This document shows positions 18,280 to 26,580 of a DNA stretch of 53,228 nucleotides, one piece after another. A program made the translations under genes and the position numbers. The DNA lies in contig KL662191.1 in assembly GCA_000733415.1 (NCBI GenBank), forward strand, positions 1,181,263-1,234,490. Reading direction: 5' to 3'. Within the stretch, counting starts at the first letter, position 1. The number at the start of each line of letters is the position of its first letter. Source of the DNA: [Leptolyngbya] sp. JSC-1 (GTDB lineage: Bacteria > Cyanobacteriota > Cyanobacteriia > Elainellales > Elainellaceae). The notes beneath the pieces were generated by a model that had not been told where the DNA came from, ran no database searches, and saw only the letters and a program-made list of their open reading frames with translations.

Positions 18280-18337
18280 CCCTCCCCCATCTCCCCCACC
18301 TTCCCCACCTTCCCCACCTTCTCCATCACCTCCATCC
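18280..18337 (+). repeat. Pyrimidine-rich tract with 9-bp repeats
   Basis: A nearly purine-free stretch just before the HAD gene start, including three copies of CCCCACCTT (18294-18320). It leaves no ribosome-binding site for the gene at 18339, so translation must start by another route. Strand asymmetry like this can form triplex or quadruplex structures on the complementary G-rich strand. Confidence 0.75.
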
Positions 18338-18338
18338 C

Positions 18339-19079
18339 ATGTCCTACCTCGCCCTCGCCACCGACTACGACGGTACCCTTGCTACCGAAGGTCGAGTTGA
18401 ACCAGAAACCCTAGTGGCCCTAGAACGTTGGCGAGCCACCGGACGGCATCTGATTCTGGTCACGGGACGGATGTTGGATGATCTGCTGACGATTTTGCCC
18501 CAGTACGCGCCGCTGGAGTTGTTTGACTGGCTGGTGGCTGAAAACGGAGCTGTGCTCTATGATCCAGGCCAAGCTGAGGTGAAGTTGCTGACCACCCCGC
18601 CACCACCAGAGTTTGTGCAACAACTGCGTGCCCGAATTGGTAACGGCTCCCGGATCTTTCGAGCAGCCCCCTCTGGAGAATTCGCCCAACAGATCCAGAC
18701 CGGACAGCTTGATCCCTTTGCCCAGGGACGAATTATCGTAGCAACCTGGCAGCCCTACGAACAGGAAGCCGAACAGTTGATCCAGGAAATGGGCCTACCG
18801 CTACAAATCATCCTCAACAAACGAGCGGTAATGATTTTACCCCAGGGTGTGGACAAAGCCTTTGGCTTAAAAGCTGTACTGCCGGAATTAAACCTGACCC
18901 CGGCCCAGGTGGTCGGCGTTGGCGATGCAGAAAACGACTGCCACTTTTTAGAGGTATGCGGTTTTGCAGCAGCGGTTGCCAATGCGCTGCCTCTAGTGAA
19001 AGCCCAAGCCAACTGGATCGCCTCACAGGCTCGCGGAGCAGGAGTGGTCGAGCTGATTGAGCATCTGCTTCAGAACTGA
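18339..19079 (+). CDS. HAD-superfamily (Cof-type) phosphatase
   Basis: A 246-aa HAD hydrolase. The nucleophile motif is 'DYDGT' (D9, D11), motif II 'LVTGRM', the conserved Lys in 'ILNKRAVMILPQGVDKAFGL' region, and motif IV 'GVGDAENDCHFLEV'. The C2 cap places it with Cof/sucrose-phosphatase-like phosphatases acting on small phosphorylated compounds. No ribosome-binding site is visible because of the pyrimidine tract upstream. Confidence 0.9.
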   Translation: MSYLALATDYDGTLATEGRVEPETLVALERWRATGRHLILVTGRMLDDLLTILPQYAPLELFDWLVAENGAVLYDPGQAEVKLLTTPPPPEFVQQLRARIGNGSRIFRAAPSGEFAQQIQTGQLDPFAQGRIIVATWQPYEQEAEQLIQEMGLPLQIILNKRAVMILPQGVDKAFGLKAVLPELNLTPAQVVGVGDAENDCHFLEVCGFAAAVANALPLVKAQANWIASQARGAGVVELIEHLLQN

Positions 19080-19284
19080 CGATATTGTGGAGGCGTGGAG
19101 GGCTGGAGGTCGCTCTAACTCTAGTGAAGTAAAAGCAGAAGCTTCCGTGCTTTTACAGGTAATGGTCTATGAGCTAACCCAAAGTTTACGATTACTAGTT
19201 TATCTGCGAACTAGAGCTGGATATAATGATTCTCAACTTGCGGCAACGCCAGTGATGGAGTCGTTAACGTTGAGGAGACGCTAC

Positions 19285-19890
19285 ATGCGTTTGGGCAAAG
19301 TAGTCAAGTCAAACTCGCATTGTGATTATGTGGTTCAGGTCGATGATCAGATGGATGTGATCCATCCCCCTCAGGCAGATGATTATGGCTTTGGCTGTTT
19401 TGTGAAATTGGAAAAGCCGAGCGACCGTCATTGGGCGGTGGGGGTGATCTACAATTCTCAGTTGTTTAACCCAATGTTTCTCAGCAACGGGCCTCGCCTA
19501 TCCAGCGAGCCGGATCCCGTGTTTGCGCCTGATTTGATTTTAGAAACCCGCACGTTGCTTGGGGTAGTCTTAATTGGGGCGATGATTGGTAAGGGTAAAG
19601 CGGCTCATGGCACGCACGGAATTCCACGAGTGGTAGTCCCAGTTGATACGCCGGCGTTTTTGATGAGCCGGGACGAAATTTACCAATTCCACCTGAACGA
19701 AACCGGACAGCCTCAGTTTTGCTACTACAGTCATTTGCTGCGGTTTGGCGGTAGCTTTGCGGCTCAGCTCACCCAACAAGTGCTGAAGGAGTTGGCCGAT
19801 AGCCAGTTGTTCTCCGGTTCAGAGCAACGAGCACTAGAAATTCTCTGCAAAGAACTCTCCTGGAAAAACACCATGAGCGTGATGCGGTAG
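19285..19890 (+). CDS. HAS-barrel domain protein
   Basis: A 201-aa protein whose N-terminus 'MRLGKVVKSNSHCDYVVQVD' matches HAS-barrel domains, the small beta-barrel found at the N-terminus of HerA-type ATPases and in stand-alone cyanobacterial proteins. The ATG at 19285 has a strong GAGGAG site 7 nt upstream; the open frame continues further upstream but that part lacks similarity. No ATPase motif is present, so a partner or regulatory role is more likely than catalysis. It overlaps nothing and precedes the VOC gene by 4 bp, which suggests co-transcription. Confidence 0.8.
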   Translation: MRLGKVVKSNSHCDYVVQVDDQMDVIHPPQADDYGFGCFVKLEKPSDRHWAVGVIYNSQLFNPMFLSNGPRLSSEPDPVFAPDLILETRTLLGVVLIGAMIGKGKAAHGTHGIPRVVVPVDTPAFLMSRDEIYQFHLNETGQPQFCYYSHLLRFGGSFAAQLTQQVLKELADSQLFSGSEQRALEILCKELSWKNTMSVMR

Positions 19891-19894
19891 GAAT

Positions 19895-20275
19895 ATGTCA
19901 CGTAGGAATATGTTGCAAAATTGTGCCATTCCGATTCTGCTTTCCCAGAACTTATCAGAAACGATTGCGTTCTATCGTAAATTGGGATTCGCATATGTCT
20001 CTGGATCACCAGAGACATATGCGATTCTATGTCGCGATACCATTGAGCTGCATTTCTCCCTGTTTCCTGAAATTGTTCCTGGCGAATCCTACGCGGCATG
20101 TTATTTACGAGTTACAAATGTAGATGAGCTGTTTCAGGAGTTTATGCTGCAATCTTTACCTGCTGAAGGCATTCCTCGTATTGGTCATCTAGACGATAAG
20201 CCGTGGGGAATGCGGGAGTTTTATGTTGTTGATCCGGACGGGAATTTGCTCAAAATCGGTCAGCGCTTGAACTGA
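19895..20275 (+). CDS. VOC-family protein (glyoxalase/bleomycin-resistance type)
   Basis: A 126-aa single-domain VOC protein with paired beta-alpha-beta-beta-beta modules. 'IELHF' and 'GMREFYVVDPDGNLLKI' carry the usual metal/ligand residues (H in ELHF, E in GMREF, D in VDPDGN). Such proteins bind bleomycin-like drugs or act as lyases or dioxygenases; the function cannot be chosen here. Two Met starts (19895 and 19910) each follow a copy of GTAGGAAT, so the start is ambiguous by five codons. The gene contains a 36-bp perfect hairpin. Confidence 0.85.
   Translation: MSRRNMLQNCAIPILLSQNLSETIAFYRKLGFAYVSGSPETYAILCRDTIELHFSLFPEIVPGESYAACYLRVTNVDELFQEFMLQSLPAEGIPRIGHLDDKPWGMREFYVVDPDGNLLKIGQRLN
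19989..20024. repeat. Perfect inverted repeat, 16-bp arms, inside a CDS
   Basis: TCGCATATGTCTCTGG and its exact reverse complement are separated by ATCA. The element lies in codons 32-44 of the VOC gene. Confidence 0.95.
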
Positions 20276-20310
20276 TGCCTTTACTTGCCTTTGCTCTCAG
20301 TGCCTCTGCC

Positions 20311-22185
20311 TCAACTTTCCAGATAGCTACTGGCCTGTCGTGTAAACATCTCGTAGTACCGCTGGCCGTTTGCCATCAGTTGGGTGTGGGTTCCGATTTC
20401 CAGGATTTTGCCCTGTTCCAGAACAACAATGCGATCGGCGAGCTTAGCGAGGGCGAGGCGATGGCTGACTACGATGGTGATTCTGCCCTGAGCGATGGTG
20501 CGGAAGATCTGATAGAGTTCGTGTTCGTTTTTCGGATCGAGGGCGGCAGTCGGCTCATCAAACACCAGCAGTTCTGCCTGGGAGCGCAGCAGAGATCGGG
20601 CGATGGAGATGCGCTGCCACTGTCCGCCGGATAGATCAATGCCTTCTTCAAGCTGTTTGCCTAGAGGTGTATCAAGTCCATGGCTGAGTTTTTGAGTCAG
20701 GTGGGCGATTCCGGCTTCTTCCAGCACCGTTTGAATGGCGCGATCAGAATTTTGTTGCAACAAATCGCCCCAGCCAATATTCTCGCGCAGCGTGGCCGGG
20801 AAGCGAGCATAATCCTGCATTACTACGGCAATTTTGGATCGCAGTTCGTTGAGATCTAGATCGCGATAGTCGTGATTGTTCCAGAGAATTGCGCCCTCGG
20901 TTGGGTCATAGAGGCGACAGAGCAGCTTCGCTAGAGTTGTTTTCCCAGCTCCATTTTCGCCTACTAAGGCAATCATCTCTCCGGAAGCAATCGTCAAGTT
21001 AATGTTCTGTAGAGTGGGCCTATCGCTGCCGGGGTAAGTGAAACTGAGATTTTTGACCTGAATGCCGCTGGAATGTAAGGCCGAACGATGCGGTGATGCG
21101 GGTATAGAACCACTGACGATCTGCGGCTGCAAATCGAGCAGTTCAAAAAAGGGACGAGTGCTCAGCGAGTCATCGTAAAGGCCAGTAACAGCATAGACCA
21201 GAAAAAAGACACTCTGTCGCAGTTCCAGGATCAGTCCAGTAAACAGGGCCAGATCGCCAAAGCTATAGCGACGTCCCAGCACGCCAAGGATGATGTAGAC
21301 ATAGGGAACCGCTGCGGCAATCCCGCTGATAAGCGACCAGATCATCGTCTGAATCGCGCCCTGACGCCGCACTTGTTGCATGGCCTGAAAGATTTGTTCA
21401 AATCGGTCGCGCCAGCGCTGGAGCAAAATCGATTGCAGTGAAAACAGGCGTAGTTCCTTAGCATAGATGTCTTCGGTTAGAACTTTGGCGTAGATTTCCA
21501 TTTGGCGAGACAAACCAGCCTGGGTTTCTTCGACCCGCCAGCTTTGCCTGTGGTGTCTGATATCAAAATACATGGTTGGTACAAATCCAACCACTAGCAA
21601 GATTGGAATCCACCAGGCAATCGACACCGACAACAGCACCGAGGGGACGAACCGCAGCATTGAGATAATAATTTCCAGCAACTTAAACGTGAATCCCTCA
21701 AGCTTGGGCAGACTCTTTTCCTTCGTTAATGTGATCAGATTTAGCCGCTCTGGTGTCTCAAATAAAGCAATATCGTCGAAGGTTGCCACTTTTTCGATCA
21801 TTTGTCCCTGAGCATAGCCTTTAACTCGATCGCGCAGGGCGGCAACAATGCTTGTCTGAATTGGTTGAAGTGAATCTACAACAATATTCAACAGAACCGT
21901 GATCACGATCGCTGTCAGCAGCAGCTGATTATTCAGTAAAATAGACAGAGGATCATCGGTTGTATTCACCGTCAGTAATCGGATCACTTCATCAATTACA
22001 ACTTTGCCAAAATAGAGTGCAATCGAAGGACCTGCCCCCAGCACTAAGTTCAGCAGCAGTAGATTGATCAGTTCTCGCGGAGCTGCTCGCAGCACTAGTG
22101 CCACACTGCGCCAAAAAATTTGTTGCACACTCATTTCAGCCGATTGCTTTTCAGACCCAGCTTGAGTAGACGGAATAGATCTCAT
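20311..22185 (-). CDS. ABC exporter (fused permease-ATPase)
   Basis: A 624-aa half-transporter: six membrane spans in about residues 25-320, then an ATPase domain with Walker A 'GENGAGKTT', signature 'LSGGQWQRISIARSLL', Walker B 'LLVFDEPTAALD' and H-loop 'SHRL'. The start at the ATG 22185 is preferred over an upstream TTG at 22239; an AAAGGA tract lies about 12 nt before it. The family exports lipids, peptides or antibiotics; no accessory gene is beside it to say which. It converges with the VOC gene with a 35-bp gap. Confidence 0.92.
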   Translation of the reverse strand: MRSIPSTQAGSEKQSAEMSVQQIFWRSVALVLRAAPRELINLLLLNLVLGAGPSIALYFGKVVIDEVIRLLTVNTTDDPLSILLNNQLLLTAIVITVLLNIVVDSLQPIQTSIVAALRDRVKGYAQGQMIEKVATFDDIALFETPERLNLITLTKEKSLPKLEGFTFKLLEIIISMLRFVPSVLLSVSIAWWIPILLVVGFVPTMYFDIRHHRQSWRVEETQAGLSRQMEIYAKVLTEDIYAKELRLFSLQSILLQRWRDRFEQIFQAMQQVRRQGAIQTMIWSLISGIAAAVPYVYIILGVLGRRYSFGDLALFTGLILELRQSVFFLVYAVTGLYDDSLSTRPFFELLDLQPQIVSGSIPASPHRSALHSSGIQVKNLSFTYPGSDRPTLQNINLTIASGEMIALVGENGAGKTTLAKLLCRLYDPTEGAILWNNHDYRDLDLNELRSKIAVVMQDYARFPATLRENIGWGDLLQQNSDRAIQTVLEEAGIAHLTQKLSHGLDTPLGKQLEEGIDLSGGQWQRISIARSLLRSQAELLVFDEPTAALDPKNEHELYQIFRTIAQGRITIVVSHRLALAKLADRIVVLEQGKILEIGTHTQLMANGQRYYEMFTRQASSYLES

Positions 22186-22383
22186 GGCAAACAAAATCCT
22201 TTCTCTGGGTGGTGAACTACCACCAACGGGAGCGGTCAATAGCGGACAGATTCAGTTGCGCAGCAGTCAGAGTCTAGACTCTAGAGTAATGCTGACTAAG
22301 GCGCTTCGGCTAGTAAGAGGATAATCAGGACAATCCTAGCCTAGAAAATAGCAGTAGAGCGATCAAAAGAGTGGTCAAAACAG

Positions 22384-22417
22384 CTTGTATTATTTCAGGT
22401 TACACTAATAATACAAG
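22384..22417. promoter_or_regulatory. 10-bp inverted repeat upstream of the ABC exporter
   Basis: CTTGTATTAT and ATAATACAAG are separated by 14 nt. Position about 200 bp before the exporter gene suggests an operator for a dimeric repressor; a short T-run follows, so a weak terminator is the alternative. Confidence 0.4.
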
Positions 22418-22427
22418 ATTTTTCTCG

Positions 22428-22463
22428 AATCGACCAATAAATCGACTAATAAATCGACTAATA
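22428..22463. repeat. 12-bp tandem repeat, three copies
   Basis: Three adjacent copies of AATCGAC(C/T)AATA directly after the 10-bp dyad; a fourth decayed unit may follow. Confidence 0.8.
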
Positions 22464-22923
22464 AATTAGTCAATCCCTAAGTCATAGCTTTCGACCGAGT
22501 TTGCTGCAAGGTCGATGGAGCATAGGTTGCCAGACTTAAGTCTTTCAAGAATTGCACAATTTCTGGTTAACGATTGGCAGGCTGTAATATCGGACCGACA
22601 AGTAACGCCAGCATTGTTACATGCAGGGTAATTTTACCTGCCGCTTCTGGTGTAAGAATCTTGGCCCCAATCACTGCATCAGCTTTAGCAAGAAATATGA
22701 TACAGAGCAAAATCAAACTAGAATAATTTAGTTGATGCTAAAGGTAATATTGCTCGGTAGTTAACTGAAGAACGGTGACGCGAAGCCTCAATCTACAAAA
22801 TATGCTTCAACTGGTCAAAACACACTCAAGCAAAAAATTAGCTCTTTAAGTGCAAAATTCCGGTTGATCTAGCAAAATTGATGTATATCGCTCTATACCG
22901 CTCAGGCAGTTCTGCAGAAGACC

Positions 22924-23433
22924 ATGACTAGCCGCACTCATTCCAAGCATCAACTGGGACAGACCGCAGCCATACTAGGGCTATCGCTGTTGATTTGGGG
23001 GGCTAGTATCGCTCGTGAAATAGTGCCCGTTCAAGCTGAAACAACCACCGACACCAAAATGGCCGCCTTAAAACAGTCTTCAACCCGCTGGATTGAGGTG
23101 AATGTGAGCACGCAGCGGCTGATTGCCTGGGAAGGCGGAGTCCCCGTTTATGCTGTGATTGTTTCCACTGGCACAGATGACCATCCCACACCGCCCGGTA
23201 CCTACACAATTCAGTCAAAACACCGCACAGCCCGGATGCAGGGAGACGACTACGATGTCCCCGATGTGCCGTTTACGATGTATTACTACGGCGGCTACGC
23301 GATTCATGGTGCCTATTGGCATCGTCGTTTTGGCACCCCAGTCAGCCATGGCTGTGTGAATGTAGCAGTCAATCATGCCGAATGGTTATTCAATTGGGCC
23401 AGCATCGGCACCCCCGTCATAGTGCATTTCTAG
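22924..23433 (+). CDS. L,D-transpeptidase (YkuD domain)
   Basis: A 169-aa protein with an N-terminal signal/anchor helix (about 15-32) and then a YkuD domain: 'WIEVNVSTQRLIAWEGG', 'HPTPPGTYTI', 'AIHGAYWHRRFGTPVSHGCV'. The catalytic Cys is C144 within SHGCVNV, with His in 'IHGAYWH'. It should form 3-3 or lipoprotein crosslinks in periplasmic peptidoglycan. It is followed by a tandem-repeat block instead of a clear terminator. Confidence 0.92.
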   Translation: MTSRTHSKHQLGQTAAILGLSLLIWGASIAREIVPVQAETTTDTKMAALKQSSTRWIEVNVSTQRLIAWEGGVPVYAVIVSTGTDDHPTPPGTYTIQSKHRTARMQGDDYDVPDVPFTMYYYGGYAIHGAYWHRRFGTPVSHGCVNVAVNHAEWLFNWASIGTPVIVHF

Positions 23434-23440
23434 TAGAAAC

Positions 23441-23600
23441 GTTCCGGTGGAACGTCTCCCATCAACCCGTTCCAATGCAATGTCTCCCATAACCCCATTC
23501 CGGTGGAACGTCTCCCATCAACCCGTTCCAATGCAATGTCTCCCATAACCCCATTCCGGTGGAACGTCTCCCGCAAAACCGTCCCAATGCGACGTTTTTC
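23441..23600. repeat. 28-bp tandem repeat in an alternating A-B order
   Basis: Five full 28-bp units and one partial follow the L,D-transpeptidase stop. Two unit types alternate (A: ATTCCGGTGGAACGTCTCCC..., B: GTTCCAATGCAATGTCTCCC...), so the higher-order period is 56 bp. A units contain the dyad TTCCGGTGGAA. A units start at 23441, 23497 and 23553; B units at 23469, 23525 and 23581. Confidence 0.9.
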
Positions 23601-23839
23601 AAATCAATTCCGCAGGTCGTGACCGGAATCACAAATTCAGTTCCGTTTAATCACACGAGTTGAACCGTCCTGTCACCTGGATGTCGCAGGATAATCACAG
23701 GAATCATGTTGGGGCTATCACTCCCTTGCCTTGTAAAAACCGAGATACTACTCACGTGAGAACACGGAAGCGGATTACCACCTCAGAGAATGTTCTGATG
23801 TTGAATCTCGCAACCAAATCAGGGTGCATCTACAGCGTA

Positions 23840-23871
23840 GGGAGGTCGGAGCCTGCTATCTCGGACTTCCC
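23840..23871 (+). promoter_or_regulatory. Strong hairpin upstream of the membrane protein gene
   Basis: A 12-bp stem with one mismatch and one G-T pair (GGGAGGTCGGAG against CTCGGACTTCCC) around an 8-nt loop, 144 bp before the gene at 24015. A TGCTTCTTT tract follows, too broken for a confident terminator. The remainder of 23601-24014 has no supportable gene. Confidence 0.4.
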
Positions 23872-24014
23872 TGCTTCTTTAGGCCCTATCCGCAAATTCG
23901 TCAAAGTTTTTGAATTTCAAAACTTGAAAGAGGTTTTCGGGTAGGCAGCTGGCCGGACGTTCAAAATCGAGACTCCTATACTGGAGGTAGATATCCCTTC
24001 AAGGACTCTCGACA

Positions 24015-25361
24015 ATGAGTATGGCTGCAAATCCCGCCATTATGCGGGCCGTTGAAACGCTAGGCTACCGGGTGACAACAGGTGATGTTGCCTCGCAGGC
24101 TGGTCTAGATGTCAAACTGGTTGAACGCGATCTGCTAGCTTTGGCCTCGGAAGCAGGCGGTCACATGCAGGTAACGGAATCTGGCGAGATTGCCTACTTG
24201 TTTCCGCGCCATTTTCGCGACATTCTCCGCAGCAAATCTTGGCGACTGCGCTGGCAAGAGCGGCTTGGGAAAGTTTGGAATTTCATTTTCTACTTGATTC
24301 GGATTTCCTTTGGGATCTATTTAATTGCCTCGATTGCGCTGATCGGGATTGCGATCATGATCATTTTGGTGGCGCTGAGCAGCAGTCGTGATGGCGACAG
24401 TGGCGGTGGTGACTCCGGGGGAGGATTCATTCCAACAGGTGGGTTTGGCGGGAATTGGTTCTTTTTCTTCATGCCAGACTATTACGGTCCACGCAGCTAC
24501 CGGCGGCAGGGCACTTCCAAACGCGGTAGAAGTCGGGGCTACGAATCTAACCAATCGATGAATTTCCTAGAGGCAATTTTTTCGTTTCTGTTTGGCGATG
24601 GCAACCCCAATGTCGATCTGGACGAACGCCGCTGGCAGACGATTGCTACCGTGATTCGCAACAATGGCGGAGCCGTAGTCGCTGAACAGATTGCACCCTA
24701 CCTGGATGATTTGGGCGAACGTTTCCAGCAGGAATACGAAGACTTTATGCTGCCGGTGCTGAGCCGCTTCAATGGACGGCCAGAAGTTAGCCCCACAGGT
24801 CAAATTATCTATTATTTTCCTGAACTGCAAGTTACCGCCACTCGCTCTAAGCCAAATCCGGTATCGGCCTACTTAAAGGAACTACCGTGGCGCTTCAGTC
24901 AGGCAAGCAGCGGTCAAATTATCTTGGCGATTGGGCTAGGCGGCATTAACTTAATCGGTGCTCTGGCGCTGGGTCAACTGTTGGGAGATGGATCCATTGC
25001 CGCAGAATTGGGTGGTTTGGTGGCCTTTGTTGCCAGTATTTACTGGCTGCTGCTGGGGTACGGCACAGGTTTCTTGGGCATTCCGCTCGCTCGCTATTTC
25101 TGGATTCAGGGCCGCAATCGCAAAATTGAAACGCGCAACGATCAGCGTCAACTGCGAGCGATGGCTCTGAATCAAGCTGACGAAACGGTGCAGCAAAAAC
25201 TCAGCTTTGCCCGCCAATTTGCCGCCGAAACCGTAGTCAGCGAAGCCGATTTGGCCTACACCACCGAACAAGACCTGACTGAGCAAGAGCTGCTGCAAGC
25301 CGACAAGATCGACGCCGAATGGCAACGTCGCTTGGAAGGCCGCAGACCAGACAAGAATTAA
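24015..25361 (+). CDS. Conserved cyanobacterial/plastid-type membrane protein
   Basis: A 448-aa protein. The first ~75 residues look like a winged-helix-type domain ('AVETLGYRVTTGDVASQAGL'), repeated around residues 205-275. One or two membrane spans lie at about 92-122 and two at 300-350. Between them is a Gly/Arg-rich low-complexity stretch ('DGDSGGGDSGGGF'). The C-terminus is a charged coiled coil. Proteins of this plan occur throughout cyanobacteria and in plant plastids without a settled function. Start could be ATG 24015 or 24021; an AAGGA tract lies upstream. Confidence 0.7.
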   Translation: MSMAANPAIMRAVETLGYRVTTGDVASQAGLDVKLVERDLLALASEAGGHMQVTESGEIAYLFPRHFRDILRSKSWRLRWQERLGKVWNFIFYLIRISFGIYLIASIALIGIAIMIILVALSSSRDGDSGGGDSGGGFIPTGGFGGNWFFFFMPDYYGPRSYRRQGTSKRGRSRGYESNQSMNFLEAIFSFLFGDGNPNVDLDERRWQTIATVIRNNGGAVVAEQIAPYLDDLGERFQQEYEDFMLPVLSRFNGRPEVSPTGQIIYYFPELQVTATRSKPNPVSAYLKELPWRFSQASSGQIILAIGLGGINLIGALALGQLLGDGSIAAELGGLVAFVASIYWLLLGYGTGFLGIPLARYFWIQGRNRKIETRNDQRQLRAMALNQADETVQQKLSFARQFAAETVVSEADLAYTTEQDLTEQELLQADKIDAEWQRRLEGRRPDKN

Positions 25362-25476
25362 ACCACATCTAAAATTAGCAAAAACTTTGCAGGTCTTTTG
25401 CAAGGCGGCAGCATTTTTGCCGGGTTACCTTTCTAAGATAGGAGCAGCTTCAACGGTATGAACAACGATATGAACC

Positions 25477-26475
25477 ATGTCTCGTCACCTCGAACGCCTG
25501 CTTCAGCTCGATGCCCTGCTGCGCTCCCAGCAACGACAAACTGCGGCTAGTCTGGCTGCTGCGCTAGAAGTGAGTGAACGCACGGTCCGCAGTGACCTCG
25601 CTTTTCTGCGCGACCGCTACCACGCTCCCTTAGAATTCAACAAAACGCAAGGCTACTACTACACTGACCCGGCATGGCGGTTGCCGAGTATTTCCCTCAG
25701 CCAAGGCGAATTGTTTGCCCTCACCTTGGGAGCCAGAATGCTAGAAGCCTATGCCGGATCCGCCTACGCCACTCAATTGCGCTCGGCGATTTCTCGACTA
25801 GCCGAACGGCTCCCAGAACAAAGCTGGGTAGATTTGCAGCAGGTCGCTGATGAGCGAATCCTGTTTCGCGCTGGAGCCACCATCGACCTTAACCCGGATA
25901 TCTGGCACCAGTTAGAAACCGCCTGCCGCACGCAAAAAACCGTGCAGATGTCCTACTACACCGCCAGCCGCGATAGCATCTCGGAACGTAAACTGGACCC
26001 TTATATCCTGCACATCTATCGGGGCACAAACCCCTATGTGATTGGCTTCTGCCATCAGCGGCAAGAGATTCGCTGGTTTCGGGTAGACCGAATTAAAACA
26101 CTCACGGTTCTAGCAGAGAGCTTTGTGCCCGACCCTACCTTTGATGCCAAAGACCACCTAGAGCTGATCTTCCAACACGAAGCAGGTGGTGTGCCCCAGT
26201 CCGTCGCCATCTGGTTCGATGCTAAAACCGCTCCCTATGTGCGAGAGCGCCGCTGGCATCCGAGTCAGGAAATCCAGGAACACCCAGACGGTTCCATGAC
26301 GCTGCATATGGTTGTCCGTGGACTGAATGACCTGAAGCGCTGGGTGCTGGGCTATGGAAAAGGAGCAATCGTAAAAGCGCCACCAGAGTTAATTCAGATG
26401 GTGCGAGACGAAGTATCTGTGCTGTGTCGCCACTATCAGCCGAGTCCTGATACCAGCGATGCAACAGCCACGTGA
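25477..26475 (+). CDS. WYL-domain transcriptional regulator
   Basis: A 332-aa regulator: N-terminal HTH ('QTAASLAAALEVSERTVRSDLAFL', about 22-45), WYL domain in the middle ('VQMSYYTASRDSISERKLDPYILHIYRG') and a C-terminal WCX-like extension. WYL proteins bind ligands, possibly nucleic acids or nucleotides, and control defence operons; in Synechocystis a WYL protein beside a type I CRISPR locus represses it. The gene lies directly upstream of cas6 on the same strand with a 105-bp gap, so it is likely the local regulator of the cas operon. Confidence 0.9.
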   Translation: MSRHLERLLQLDALLRSQQRQTAASLAAALEVSERTVRSDLAFLRDRYHAPLEFNKTQGYYYTDPAWRLPSISLSQGELFALTLGARMLEAYAGSAYATQLRSAISRLAERLPEQSWVDLQQVADERILFRAGATIDLNPDIWHQLETACRTQKTVQMSYYTASRDSISERKLDPYILHIYRGTNPYVIGFCHQRQEIRWFRVDRIKTLTVLAESFVPDPTFDAKDHLELIFQHEAGGVPQSVAIWFDAKTAPYVRERRWHPSQEIQEHPDGSMTLHMVVRGLNDLKRWVLGYGKGAIVKAPPELIQMVRDEVSVLCRHYQPSPDTSDATAT

Positions 26476-26580
26476 TCTCGGAGTGTAAAGAAATGATGAA
26501 GTGGGAATTCTGGAGGTGGAGGTGGGAAGTCAGAGAGATGAATCATCAATTTAAGTCAATCGTGCTAAAGGAGATTCAAA
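26476..26580 (+). promoter_or_regulatory. Candidate cas operon promoter region
   Basis: 105 bp between the WYL gene and cas6. It contains a purine-rich GGAGGTGGAGGTGGGAAG tract and an AT-rich segment (TCAATTTAAGTCAAT) before the cas6 ribosome-binding site (AAAGGAG). No clear operator dyad was found; position is the only evidence for a promoter. Confidence 0.35.

Larger units (their letters stand above)
22240..22923. other. Intergenic region with dyad and short repeats
   Basis: About 680 bp between divergent genes (ABC exporter minus, L,D-transpeptidase plus). It holds a 10-bp dyad (22384-22417), a 12-bp tandem repeat (22428-22463) and no supportable gene. Both promoters must lie here. Confidence 0.5.

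Noticed and set aside
22567..22733. Minus-strand 55-codon frame ending LVGPILQPANR
   Set aside because: No start codon at the front and no recognisable family; too weak even for a remnant call.
23660..23944. 94-codon plus-strand frame before the membrane protein gene
   Set aside because: No recognisable domain, odd composition, and it overlaps a strong DNA hairpin; treated as non-coding.
25385..25392. CTTTGCAG shared between the pseudo-spacer after the lone repeat (33082-33089) and the WYL upstream region
   Set aside because: An 8-base match is expected by chance in a window this long, so it is not evidence for a guide target.
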